DNA from: Allofustis seminis DSM 15817
GTDB lineage: Bacteria > Bacillota > Bacilli > Lactobacillales > Carnobacteriaceae_A
DNA length: 64,000 nucleotides
Direction of reading: 5' to 3'
Assembly (NCBI RefSeq): GCF_000374325.1
Contig: NZ_KB894080.1
Coordinates: 1-64,000, forward strand
A model generated the notes under the pieces. That model worked only from the letters and a program-made list of their open reading frames with translations, was not told the origin of the DNA and made no database searches. The translations under genes were made by a program, and so were the position numbers. Below are positions 34,096 to 42,485 of this stretch, in pieces (within the stretch, counting starts at the first letter, position 1; the number at the start of each line of letters is the position of its first letter).

Positions 34096-34983
34096 CTAAT
34101 TGTAATATGTTTTCTTATCTTGAGCAATAAATCGTGGTAAGGCGACCACAAGTAACATCACCAGCAAGATGACTGTCAATGCACTACTTAGACCATAATC
34201 AAAATGCGTAAATCCTGTTTGATAAATGTAGTATAAGAGCATGGTACTTGCATTATTTGGGGCACCTTCCGTCATAATAATAATGTGGTCTACTAATTTA
34301 AAGACATTTGTCAACTCAACTGTCGATATAAATAAAAAAGTAGGCCCTAAAAGTGGAAATAAAATATGACGGAACAATTTCCAGCCCGTTGCCCCATCTA
34401 GGCGTGCACTTTCTAAAATATCAGGCGAGATTGACTGTAAGCCCGATAAGAAGAAAATCATCACATAACCTGCTTCTTTCCAAACATACATTACAGCTAG
34501 TGCTGGTAGCACACTCTCTTGACGCGACAATACATCTGTCGGTCCCATATGGATAAAGCGCGCAATCTGATCCCACAAACCATTGTTCGCCATATAAATA
34601 AACATCCAAATGCTAGCTGCAGCAACCATCGGCAAAATAACAGGATAAAAATAAATCGTTCGTAATGTTCCAGTGATTTTGCTTTTTTTATTTACAATAA
34701 GCGCAAGTCCCAGACCGATTAATAATGCTGGAACTAAAGTAATTAAAGCAAAAAATAAGGTATTTCCCATTACTTTCCAGAACAAATCCGAATGAAATAA
34801 ACGAACATAATTACCCAAACCGATAAATCGTGGTTCGGCCATTCCAAAACGGAAGTCCATCACGCTTAAATATATACTGCGTATAATTGGAAATACCGTA
34901 AATAATAAGATAAATGACAACGCAGGGAGCATTAGTCCCCACGCTGTCAAATTATTTTTCATTTTGCGACTCAATCGAATCAC
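34096..34983 (-). CDS. ABC transporter permease, UgpA type
   Basis: A 295-residue permease subunit with six helices and the EAA loop ILESARLDGATGWKLFRHILFP. Family resemblance is to UgpA/MalF-like importers of glycerol-3-phosphate, glycerophosphodiesters or sugars. It follows the lipoprotein gene directly (stop and start adjacent) and is co-transcribed with it. Confidence 0.9.
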   Translation of the reverse strand: MIRLSRKMKNNLTAWGLMLPALSFILLFTVFPIIRSIYLSVMDFRFGMAEPRFIGLGNYVRLFHSDLFWKVMGNTLFFALITLVPALLIGLGLALIVNKKSKITGTLRTIYFYPVILPMVAAASIWMFIYMANNGLWDQIARFIHMGPTDVLSRQESVLPALAVMYVWKEAGYVMIFFLSGLQSISPDILESARLDGATGWKLFRHILFPLLGPTFLFISTVELTNVFKLVDHIIIMTEGAPNNASTMLLYYIYQTGFTHFDYGLSSALTVILLVMLLVVALPRFIAQDKKTYYN

Positions 34984-36303
34984 CTATTCCCCTTGGTAGC
35001 GTTCAAGCACTGCATCAGCATTTGCTTGTGCTTCTTTTAATGCTTCAGCAGCTGTTTTTTCGCCAGTAATCGCGCTTTGAATACTGTCGTTTAGAATACG
35101 CCATACTTGAGCGGCATCATAAGTTGTTAATTCTGGTTTTGCCACTTCTAATTGTTCATAAGCAACACGTGCTTGTGGAATTTCTGAATAATATTTTTGC
35201 ATTTCGTCTGAATCAATGGATGATTGACGTGGTGGAATATATCCTGTATTAAGTGACCAGTTCGTTAATTGCTCTGTGCTTGTCGCAAAACGAATAAATT
35301 TCCATGCTGCCTCTTTGTGTTGGTCGCTAATATCTTTAGAAATATAGAAGTTACCACCACCTGTAGGGGCTGCCATACGTTTGTTTCCTGGTAAGAAAGC
35401 TGTACCAAATTCAAATTCAGCATTTTCATTAATGTTGCCCATGTTACCTGTTGTATGGTAAATCATAGCCACTTCTTGTGCTAAGAATTGTGTTGGAAGG
35501 TCAGTCCATTGAACAATCCCTTTATTCATCACTTCATATTTATTTTGTAAATCAATCCAAAGTTGTAAGGCTTCGATATTTTCAGGCGTATCAAAGAATA
35601 CTTTTTTTCCGTCATCGCTCATCAAGTTGCCGCCATCTTTACTATTTTGTAAAGAGAATCCGCCAAAGCTCCACTGTGCACTTCCAGAGTTCAATGCAAG
35701 ACCAACGCCGAAGTGATCATCATTTGTAAGTTTTTTGCTATATTCAATCAATTCATCCCAGCTGGTAGGGGGCTGTTCTGGATCAAGTCCAGCTTCTTTG
35801 AACAAGTCTTTGTTGTAATAAAGTACCATGGTACTACGTTGGAAAGGAATTGAAATGGTTTTGCCATCAACATAAGAGTCTTCCATAAAGCTTGGTAAAA
35901 AGTCTTCAATATATTCTTTTCCATCTTTATCCGCTTCAATAAAATGATCTAGCGGTTCTACAATTCCTAAATCTTCCATTGTAAAGCGATGGGTTGCCAA
36001 GCTAATAAATAAATCTGGAGGAGTCCCTCCTTGAACAGCAGTTTGAATTTTTGTAAAAGTATCATCGTAGTTTCCAGTATAGACCGGATTGACTTTGATA
36101 TCTGGGTTTTCTGCTTCAAAATCAGCCACGATTTGATCAATTACTTTTGTAGCAGGACCTCCCACGTTAACAGGATAGAAAAATTCAAGTTCTACTGGGC
36201 CGTCCCCTTCTTTTTTGTCATTTTTATTGCCGCACGCTACTAACAAAATAGCTAGCATCAGTGTAAATAAAGATGAAATTACTTTTTTCCAATTCTTATG
36301 CAT
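34984..36303 (-). CDS. ABC transporter substrate-binding lipoprotein, UgpB type
   Basis: A 439-residue extracellular receptor. The signal peptide ends in the lipobox LLVAC, giving lipid-anchored Cys24 or so. The mature part is a family-1 solute-binding fold (PTGGGNFYISKD; hinge NTGYIPPRQSS) resembling UgpB, whose ligands are glycerol-3-phosphate and glycerophosphodiesters. The substrate is not proven; a sugar is possible. It is first in the operon, with GGGAGG ribosome site and promoter at 36336-36364. Confidence 0.88.
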   Translation of the reverse strand: MHKNWKKVISSLFTLMLAILLVACGNKNDKKEGDGPVELEFFYPVNVGGPATKVIDQIVADFEAENPDIKVNPVYTGNYDDTFTKIQTAVQGGTPPDLFISLATHRFTMEDLGIVEPLDHFIEADKDGKEYIEDFLPSFMEDSYVDGKTISIPFQRSTMVLYYNKDLFKEAGLDPEQPPTSWDELIEYSKKLTNDDHFGVGLALNSGSAQWSFGGFSLQNSKDGGNLMSDDGKKVFFDTPENIEALQLWIDLQNKYEVMNKGIVQWTDLPTQFLAQEVAMIYHTTGNMGNINENAEFEFGTAFLPGNKRMAAPTGGGNFYISKDISDQHKEAAWKFIRFATSTEQLTNWSLNTGYIPPRQSSIDSDEMQKYYSEIPQARVAYEQLEVAKPELTTYDAAQVWRILNDSIQSAITGEKTAAEALKEAQANADAVLERYQGE

Positions 36304-36335
36304 TTGTAAACTACCTCCCTATTTATGGTAAACTC

Positions 36336-36364
36336 ATTTTAATCAATCAATTTCATAAATTCAA
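36336..36364 (-). promoter_or_regulatory. promoter of the Ugp-like operon
   Basis: Reverse strand -35 TTGAAT (36359-36364), 17-nt spacer and -10 TAAAAT (36336-36341), ~35 nt before the lipoprotein start. A weaker cre-like TGGAGGCGCTTTCT (12 of 14) lies upstream around 36402-36415. Confidence 0.6.
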
Positions 36365-36434
36365 CCAATATCACACCGCCAAATGAAAAGATATTGTAAA
36401 GGAAGAAAGCGCCTCCATGAGAGATCTCTTTTTA

Positions 36435-36483
36435 TAAAAAATGCACCTCAATCCGCTTAAATCAAGCATTTATTGAGGTGCAA
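36435..36483 (-). terminator. terminator of the second ascorbate-type PTS operon
   Basis: An 11-bp stem TGCACCTCAAT / ATTGAGGTGCA (36442-36482) with a reverse-strand U-tract, ~25 nt past the P-loop kinase stop. Confidence 0.75.
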
Positions 36484-36504
36484 TGTCTATAATATCAATT
36501 AGTT

Positions 36505-37131
36505 TTATTTATTTTTTGTAAAGATATGTGTACAGAGGTGGCGTAAGAGTGGCGCATAATCTACTTTGGAAAAGTCAGTTACGTCCACCTTGAATAACTC
36601 TCCTAGTTGGAAATGATTATATTGGCGGTCTTCAATAATCTGATGAAATTGCTGCCGAGTAATATGATCATCGGCAAGATTGCGATCTTCTAACTCATCG
36701 CCATAATGATAATGTGTCATAATAAGACTCAAATGACGATCTGGTCGGCGATCACGTTGGTATCGTCTTTGCCATAATATGTCAAAATCTGCTTGCAAAC
36801 GAATTGTGATAACATGGTAGCCATATTTTTCAGAAAAATTAGCAATCCTTTCTTTTTGCTTATCGCTAAATGGATACTCTGATACAATCACTTTTTTCCA
36901 TGCATACATATATTGTTCCAAAATATGATAATAAAAAGGCCAGACTTTTTCTACTTCCAACCGCCGTTTCTCTTCCTTGTTGCAAAAGCCATATTTTTCG
37001 GCAAAGTCAATTTTTACCTCATCGGGTGTAATGACAAATATCTCTTCAAGATGTTCCTTTAAAAGATCTAATAAATATGTCTTTCCTGTACAGGGAGGTC
37101 CCGCCAATAATATTAAAAATTTTTCTTTCAT
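36505..37131 (-). CDS. P-loop kinase-like protein of unknown substrate
   Basis: A 208-residue NTPase fold with Walker A AGPPCTGKT (about 9-17), an Asp-containing ITPDEVK and a later basic lid (WQRRYQRDRRPDRH). The layout resembles AAA_33/zeta-toxin-like small-molecule kinases. As last gene of a PTS/aldolase operon it may phosphorylate a sugar intermediate, giving the bisphosphate that a class II aldolase needs, but this is inference. The start is the ATG behind GGGAGTGA; no toxin or antitoxin signature is seen. Confidence 0.7.
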   Translation of the reverse strand: MKEKFLILLAGPPCTGKTYLLDLLKEHLEEIFVITPDEVKIDFAEKYGFCNKEEKRRLEVEKVWPFYYHILEQYMYAWKKVIVSEYPFSDKQKERIANFSEKYGYHVITIRLQADFDILWQRRYQRDRRPDRHLSLIMTHYHYGDELEDRNLADDHITRQQFHQIIEDRQYNHFQLGELFKVDVTDFSKVDYAPLLRHLCTHIFTKNK

Positions 37132-37210
37132 TATATTCTTCACTCCCAATAACATGCATCTTTTTTATTTATTTTCAATGATTGCCATTACAAAAGCCGC
37201 TTTTTTCAAT

Positions 37211-38083
37211 TTATTTAATATTCATTTGTCCTTTGCGATTCATGAATTTTCCCATTTTATGAATGACTACTGCTTCTACTTTGTCATTCCCTGGAATCAT
37301 ATTGTCCCGTACCGAACGATGTAGCGGACTATCTTTATATAGATTTTGAACTTGTTCATTCCAATTAACAATGAGTTCAGTTCCTACATTGAATTTGCGG
37401 ATGCCATTGTTAATGAGGTTAGGATAGTCTTCTTCTTTAACGCCTGTTCCACCATGCACAACTAATGGAGTAGAAACAGTTGCATTAATTTGTTTCAAAA
37501 GCTCAATATTTACATTGGTTTTAGAGCGATATTGTCCATGATTTGTTCCGATGGCTACAGCTAAAGCGTCCACACCTGTTTCTTCGACAAAAATCAATGC
37601 ATCTTCAGGGCGTGTGAATTGGATATTTTCTTGCGACACGCTAATCCCTTCTTCTGTTCCACCTATCGTTCCTAATTCTCCTTCTACCGACACATTGCGA
37701 GCATGTGCATAATCAACTACTGCTCTTGTTTTTAAGATATTTTCTTTAAAAGGCAAACTAGAACCATCAAACATCACAGAAGAATATCCTGCATCTATTG
37801 CTTGTTTTATATCATCAAAATTTTTAGCATGATCTAGGTGAAGAGCCGCTTGCACCATCTCTTTTTCTGCAAAATTTTTGATAAGATTTACCAAAATGTC
37901 ATAGCCAATATATTGGGCTGTTGCGACACTTGTTTGAATAATTACGGGCATTCCTGTATGTTTTGCTGCACGTAATATGGAAGGTAACATTTCCAAATTA
38001 TGCGTATTAAAAGCACCGACTGTAAAATTGTCACGTTCTGCTTGTTCCAATACTGTTTTTAAATTTACATACATTTTTTTCAT
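37211..38083 (-). CDS. class II fructose/tagatose-bisphosphate aldolase family
   Basis: Zinc-dependent TIM-barrel aldolase of 290 residues. Zn ligands appear in ALHLDHAKNF, the catalytic Asp in the same segment, then GTNHGQYR and the phosphate-binding VHGGTGV. The sequence belongs to the GatY/KbaY/FbaA superfamily and includes a typical variable insertion. In this PTS operon it likely cleaves the phosphorylated product of the imported sugar. The first ATG is used; a second three codons later has slightly better spacing. Confidence 0.9.
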   Translation of the reverse strand: MKKMYVNLKTVLEQAERDNFTVGAFNTHNLEMLPSILRAAKHTGMPVIIQTSVATAQYIGYDILVNLIKNFAEKEMVQAALHLDHAKNFDDIKQAIDAGYSSVMFDGSSLPFKENILKTRAVVDYAHARNVSVEGELGTIGGTEEGISVSQENIQFTRPEDALIFVEETGVDALAVAIGTNHGQYRSKTNVNIELLKQINATVSTPLVVHGGTGVKEEDYPNLINNGIRKFNVGTELIVNWNEQVQNLYKDSPLHRSVRDNMIPGNDKVEAVVIHKMGKFMNRKGQMNIK

Positions 38084-38089
38084 CTCGCT

Positions 38090-38479
38090 TTATTTAAATG
38101 TTAGTTTTTTTCCTAAGTTACGTAATTCATCTAACTTATTCATATAGTAGTCAATTTGGTCATCATTACCTACAGCCGCACTTTCTTGACATTTTTTATG
38201 ATATAAATGCAGTAATTTTTTGTATGAATCCCCCATCTTAAGCTCTGCTGCTAAACTTCTTTCAAAATGATCAATCGCTTCCTCTAGCTCATCTAATTGC
38301 AAATATAAAAGTCCAAGCTGTTCATGATAATGATATTGTTCTTTAGGGCTATCCGCTTCGGGGTGATTATTTAAATTATTAATTTTTTCTTCAACTGCAC
38401 TTCTTTCTGCCGATGAAAGATTATGAAGCTTTTCTTCTTTAGTGTCTTTAGTTGTTTTCTTTTTAAAAAAGTTAAACAT
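38090..38479 (-). CDS. small TPR-like protein in PTS operon
   Basis: A 129-residue, highly charged protein with a basic amphipathic N-terminus (FNFFKKKTTKD) and a TPR-like helical repeat (EQLGLLYLQLDELEEAIDHFERSL). No enzyme motif is visible. It lies between the EIIC and aldolase genes, so it probably acts with this PTS, perhaps as a scaffold. Function unknown. Confidence 0.65.
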   Translation of the reverse strand: MFNFFKKKTTKDTKEEKLHNLSSAERSAVEEKINNLNNHPEADSPKEQYHYHEQLGLLYLQLDELEEAIDHFERSLAAELKMGDSYKKLLHLYHKKCQESAAVGNDDQIDYYMNKLDELRNLGKKLTFK

Positions 38480-38496
38480 TTTTTACCTCCTAAATA

Positions 38497-39786
38497 TTAG
38501 AAGTGTTTCAAAATTGGTGAGAGAATCCAAGCATAAAGTAAGGCTGCAGTTACTGTATCCACATCGGTAGCTGTCGCATTGACAAATCCCATCTGTGTAA
38601 AAATTCCGACTAAGAGTGCTGGAAGCAAGGTGATAAAGAAACCATGCGCGATACCTCCAATAATTGCCCCACGACGTCCTCCAACTTCATTGCCAAATAT
38701 TCCTGCTGTTCCACCTGCAAAAAAGTTTGTTAACATGCCTGGAAGAATCATCGCTAAACCAAAAGTAGGCAAAATGAACATGGCAAGAATTGTACCGATA
38801 GTTGTTGTAATAAAGCCTAAGATGACAGCATTTGGACTATAGGGGAAGAATACTGGACAATCAAGCGCAGGTTTTGCATCAGGAACGAGTTTCATCGCAA
38901 TACCGCGGAATGCTGGAACAATCTCACTAAGCAGTAAACGCACTCCAGCTAGTAAAATATATACTCCTACAACAAATTGAATCGATTGCATAAAAGCATA
39001 CATGATATAGTTTTGAGAACCTGATAGTGCTGTACCAAATTCTTCACCTGCAAAAAGTGCTGTCACTACAAATAAAGGAACCATCACAACCATTACAGAT
39101 AGATAGGTATCTTGTAAGAACTCAAACGATTTTGGAAGTTGGATATCTTCGATAGAATGTTTATTCTCACCGCGTTCACCTGTTAGATAAGCGACAAGTG
39201 CTTCAAACATATAACCAATCGTACAAAAATGACCTAAAGCAATATCATCTGAACCTGTGACACGGCGAATAATAGGTTGAGCAATTGCAGGCATTGCAAC
39301 TGCAAATACTGCACCAATAAAGCCCCCCACAAGAATAAGTGCAGCTCCTCGTAGACCTGCAACATATCCAAAGACTGTGGTCATCGTTGCCATCCATAAG
39401 ATCGCTTGACCCGTTAAGAAAATATATTTCCATTGAGTAAAGCGAGCAATTAAAATGTTAAAGATAAAAATAGCTAAAAATGTCAAAGCAATATCACGAC
39501 CTAAACCTAAATCATTCATGGCCTGACCATTAATGGCTTCAATGGATGGAATAATTCCTTGCATATTAAAACCTTCAGTGAAAATTTCACCGAAATAAAT
39601 TAAGCTTTGAACAATTACACTACTTCCTGCACTTAAAACTTGGAAACCGAGTAATGTTTTTAATGTTCCTGAAATGACTTGACCGAACGATTTCTTCTGT
39701 AATATCAGACCTAACATCGCAATCAACGCGATTGTAATAGAGGCTTGAGTTAAGATGTTATTAATAATAAAGTTCACGATTTGCAT
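38497..39786 (-). CDS. PTS EIIC, ascorbate (SgaT/UlaA) family, second copy
   Basis: A 429-residue multi-helix permease, paralogous to the one at 20385-21752 (shared PDAKPALDCPVFFPYSPNA segment). GGAGGG precedes the ATG at 39786; an in-frame codon five positions upstream has no ribosome site. Downstream aldolase and kinase-like genes imply a hexitol or ketose route and not ascorbate. Confidence 0.92.
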   Translation of the reverse strand: MQIVNFIINNILTQASITIALIAMLGLILQKKSFGQVISGTLKTLLGFQVLSAGSSVIVQSLIYFGEIFTEGFNMQGIIPSIEAINGQAMNDLGLGRDIALTFLAIFIFNILIARFTQWKYIFLTGQAILWMATMTTVFGYVAGLRGAALILVGGFIGAVFAVAMPAIAQPIIRRVTGSDDIALGHFCTIGYMFEALVAYLTGERGENKHSIEDIQLPKSFEFLQDTYLSVMVVMVPLFVVTALFAGEEFGTALSGSQNYIMYAFMQSIQFVVGVYILLAGVRLLLSEIVPAFRGIAMKLVPDAKPALDCPVFFPYSPNAVILGFITTTIGTILAMFILPTFGLAMILPGMLTNFFAGGTAGIFGNEVGGRRGAIIGGIAHGFFITLLPALLVGIFTQMGFVNATATDVDTVTAALLYAWILSPILKHF

Positions 39787-39809
39787 TTTATTTCCCTCCA
39801 ATTAATCAT

Positions 39810-40112
39810 TTATAAAGCGCCTTTTTCTTTTAATACTGGTGTAATTTTTTCTTCGATTTCTGCTTTGGATACAATATTATTGAGATAAATTATGGTTGTT
39901 TCTGATGGAATATTAAATTTCTCAAATTGGCTTCTGAAATTTTCCGCTGTAATGATAATGTCAGAAGGCATCGAAACCGCTGACGAGATATCGACATGGT
40001 CTAAATGAGCCTCCACTCCTAAATGGTTCAAAACGTCTTCTGTCGACATCTGCGCTGCAAAACTACTTCCTAAACCCGCACCGCATACAAATAAAATATT
40101 TATCTTTTTCAT
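39810..40112 (-). CDS. PTS EIIB, ascorbate/lactose type, second copy
   Basis: A 100-residue phosphocarrier with the predicted phospho-cysteine in LFVCGAGLGSSF (Cys10). It lies 15 nt downstream of the PRD regulator and 23 nt before the EIIC gene. No separate EIIA is encoded in this operon either. Confidence 0.9.
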   Translation of the reverse strand: MKKINILFVCGAGLGSSFAAQMSTEDVLNHLGVEAHLDHVDISSAVSMPSDIIITAENFRSQFEKFNIPSETTIIYLNNIVSKAEIEEKITPVLKEKGAL

Positions 40113-40127
40113 TATATTTCCCCCTTT

Positions 40128-42221
40128 TTAATGAATCATTGGCGCTGATTGATCAAACAAAATGTTTTTAAATGTATGTAAATCATCAGCTTCAATCAAT
40201 GCTTCGACTTTTTTCTCATCATTAATTAATTCCACAAGTTCGCGCATCACATTCAAATGCGAATATGAATCGGTCGCCGCTAAACAAAAGACAATTTTTA
40301 CAGGATCAAATGTCGGATGATGAAATGTTACACCCTCTTTAAATGTTGCAACACTCAATCCAAGGTGGTTCACCCCATCTTCAGGACGTGCATGTGCGAG
40401 TGCCAAATTTTTCCCAATGACAATATATGGCCCATGTTCTTCCAATGTCTCAATCATTGCTGTAATATATTCTGGATTAATATTTCGCTGTTTTAAAAGT
40501 GGTTGCGCCACTAATTCAATAGCTTGCCGCCAATCTTCACATGGTTCATGAATAAAAATATGACGGTCTGTCAATACATCTTTTAACATAGGTAAAATCT
40601 CCTTCATATCAACTCTCAAATGATTTTTTTGAAACAAGTTTTTCAATTCATGATAGATTTCTGGACTAACATTTCCAGCACTCTTTTCAATTAAGCTCAA
40701 TATTTGATTGAAAAATTGCGTATATTTCTGTTCTGTTGAAACAATTCGCATAAGTCCTTGGTTAGCATGCAAGAATTGTTTGACTTCTTCTTTCGTATGT
40801 TTATTTAAGATCGGACTTAATTCCAATGTCGGAAGTGTAATGGAAGAAAGTGGACTGGTCGTAAAAATTAGATCCACATCTAATTTATCGACAATTTCTA
40901 AATCTCCTGCTCCTAGCACTGCGACAATGTCTAATTGGGGAAAGCTAGACTTCAAATTTACAGCTAATAAATTCCCTGTTGCCAACCCATGACTGCACAC
41001 CACTACACATTTATAAGAAGGTTGTAATAATTTATTTATTTTGATTGCTACAGATGAAAAATGAATCGTTAAAAAAGCAATTTCATCATCTGTTACTCTA
41101 TTAAAAGAAGAATCAATCTCTTCCACCATAAAGCTTTGAATCGAACGGAAGATTTTCCCATAATCTTTTTTTATTTCTTCTGTTAGTGGATTTTTTATTT
41201 GAATATCATGTGCGACCCGATTGGTGAAAGCTGCCATATGTTGATAAAGTCCAGTAAAGAGGTCCCGTCCGCTTGCAGTAAATGGAATATGGGTCTGCGC
41301 TTCAACATGTTGAATAAGTTGCATCGTTAAAAATTGAATCTTCGTCCATTCAAATGGATTATCCAACTCGCGCATATTAAAGGATGAAATAATAAATTGA
41401 ATATATGCCCTTTCAGATTCTGGAACACTCAGTTGGAAAGTTTCTGCCACTTGTTGTATGCAGTGTGCTATATTTTGCTGTCCATGATTTTTTTCTGAAG
41501 TTACTGTATCAATATATTCACCCACGCGAAGCCGCTTAAGCCAAACTAACATAAATAAAGCAATTTGTTTTTGATAAATGTCTTCATCAATCTCACAAAT
41601 ATAATGGGCAATAATATCTTTTACTTTTTGCATTTCAAAAGGCGTAATATATTTTGTCAATAGCCGTTTTAACGGCGATATTTCCATTTTTAATTCATTT
41701 GTGAAATCGATCACGCCAACTGTTTCATTGATATAATCAAAAAGCATAATACGAATACTTTGCTCTGAACCAATCAACTTCATTCCTTCGCGCGGAAGAC
41801 TTACTGCCTGAATATCATAAGCTTCAATCAACTTGCGCAACTGCCTCATGTCTTGATCCATTGTACTTTTGGATACTTGATATTTCTCTTCCATTTGATT
41901 GACAAATATTTTTTTCGATGAAAAAGATAATGTGAGCAATAAATCAAAAATACGTTCTTTCCGATTCAAATAATATTCATTGAATGCATAGAGATTTTTT
42001 ACGACAGCATGCTGCTGTTCTTGGCTCAATTGCAAAATATAACCTTGCTCTTTTGAGTTTTGAATCTCCAAAACACCCAGTTGCTCTAAATAATCATTAA
42101 TTTCTTGGATATCATTTCGAATGGTTCGTTGACTCACTCTAAATTCTTGAGCCAAACTCTTTGAGTCAACTGGAAGGTCTTCTAATAATCTTCTCAGTAT
42201 TTCTATGCTTCGGCTTTTCAT
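40128..42221 (-). CDS. PRD-domain transcriptional regulator with EIIB and EIIA domains, second copy
   Basis: A 697-residue PTS-controlled activator paralogous to the one at 22044-24140. N-terminal winged helix (SLAQEFRVSQRTIRNDI), two PRDs, an EIIB-like CSHGLATGNLL and an EIIA domain with phospho-His in LALAHARPEDGVNHLG. The start is the ATG behind GAGAGGG at 42221. It is first gene of the PTS-TPR-aldolase-kinase operon and probably activates it when the sugar is being transported. Confidence 0.92.
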   Translation of the reverse strand: MKSRSIEILRRLLEDLPVDSKSLAQEFRVSQRTIRNDIQEINDYLEQLGVLEIQNSKEQGYILQLSQEQQHAVVKNLYAFNEYYLNRKERIFDLLLTLSFSSKKIFVNQMEEKYQVSKSTMDQDMRQLRKLIEAYDIQAVSLPREGMKLIGSEQSIRIMLFDYINETVGVIDFTNELKMEISPLKRLLTKYITPFEMQKVKDIIAHYICEIDEDIYQKQIALFMLVWLKRLRVGEYIDTVTSEKNHGQQNIAHCIQQVAETFQLSVPESERAYIQFIISSFNMRELDNPFEWTKIQFLTMQLIQHVEAQTHIPFTASGRDLFTGLYQHMAAFTNRVAHDIQIKNPLTEEIKKDYGKIFRSIQSFMVEEIDSSFNRVTDDEIAFLTIHFSSVAIKINKLLQPSYKCVVVCSHGLATGNLLAVNLKSSFPQLDIVAVLGAGDLEIVDKLDVDLIFTTSPLSSITLPTLELSPILNKHTKEEVKQFLHANQGLMRIVSTEQKYTQFFNQILSLIEKSAGNVSPEIYHELKNLFQKNHLRVDMKEILPMLKDVLTDRHIFIHEPCEDWRQAIELVAQPLLKQRNINPEYITAMIETLEEHGPYIVIGKNLALAHARPEDGVNHLGLSVATFKEGVTFHHPTFDPVKIVFCLAATDSYSHLNVMRELVELINDEKKVEALIEADDLHTFKNILFDQSAPMIH

Positions 42222-42251
42222 ATTGATCCCTCTCATCCTTCTTCAGTATAC

Positions 42252-42265
42252 GGTGAACGTTTACC
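42252..42265. promoter_or_regulatory. cre-like site 1, second ascorbate-type PTS operon
   Basis: GGTGAACGTTTACC is a near-palindrome with the AACGTT core of cre sites, 30 nt before the regulator start. The match to consensus is partial; a dedicated LacI-type repressor could also use it. Confidence 0.4.
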
Positions 42266-42305
42266 TTCTAAAAGTAGAGGTTATTTCCAAAGCATGAGGA
42301 AATAA

Positions 42306-42319
42306 TGTAAACGCTTCAC
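42306..42319. promoter_or_regulatory. cre-like site 2, second ascorbate-type PTS operon
   Basis: TGTAAACGCTTCAC matches the first 12 positions of the cre consensus exactly and fails at the last two. It lies ~85 nt before the regulator start, with a second element at 42252-42265. Confidence 0.5.
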
Positions 42320-42435
42320 AATTTATGATTATAATTAGTCCATTTATTGTTTTAGGGGTTGCCTGCTTTATGATGCACCATAATTTGCTAAAGCTCTTAA
42401 GAAAATAAATAAGCCAAAATTCTTAAAAAAGGCAA

Positions 42436-42471
42436 ATAAAAAGCCGTCTGTTTTCAAAAGAAAACAGACGG
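42436..42471 (-). terminator. terminator of the Opp/epimerase operon
   Basis: A 12-bp stem CCGTCTGTTTTC / GAAAACAGACGG (42444-42471) followed on the reverse strand by CTTTTTATTT. It is 15 nt past the epimerase stop. Confidence 0.85.
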
Positions 42472-42485
42472 GAGGTTTGAAGCTA

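Noticed and set aside
36505-37131. Zeta-type toxin of a toxin-antitoxin pair
   Set aside because: The P-loop fold is similar, but no small antitoxin gene adjoins it, and it is the last gene of a PTS/aldolase operon.
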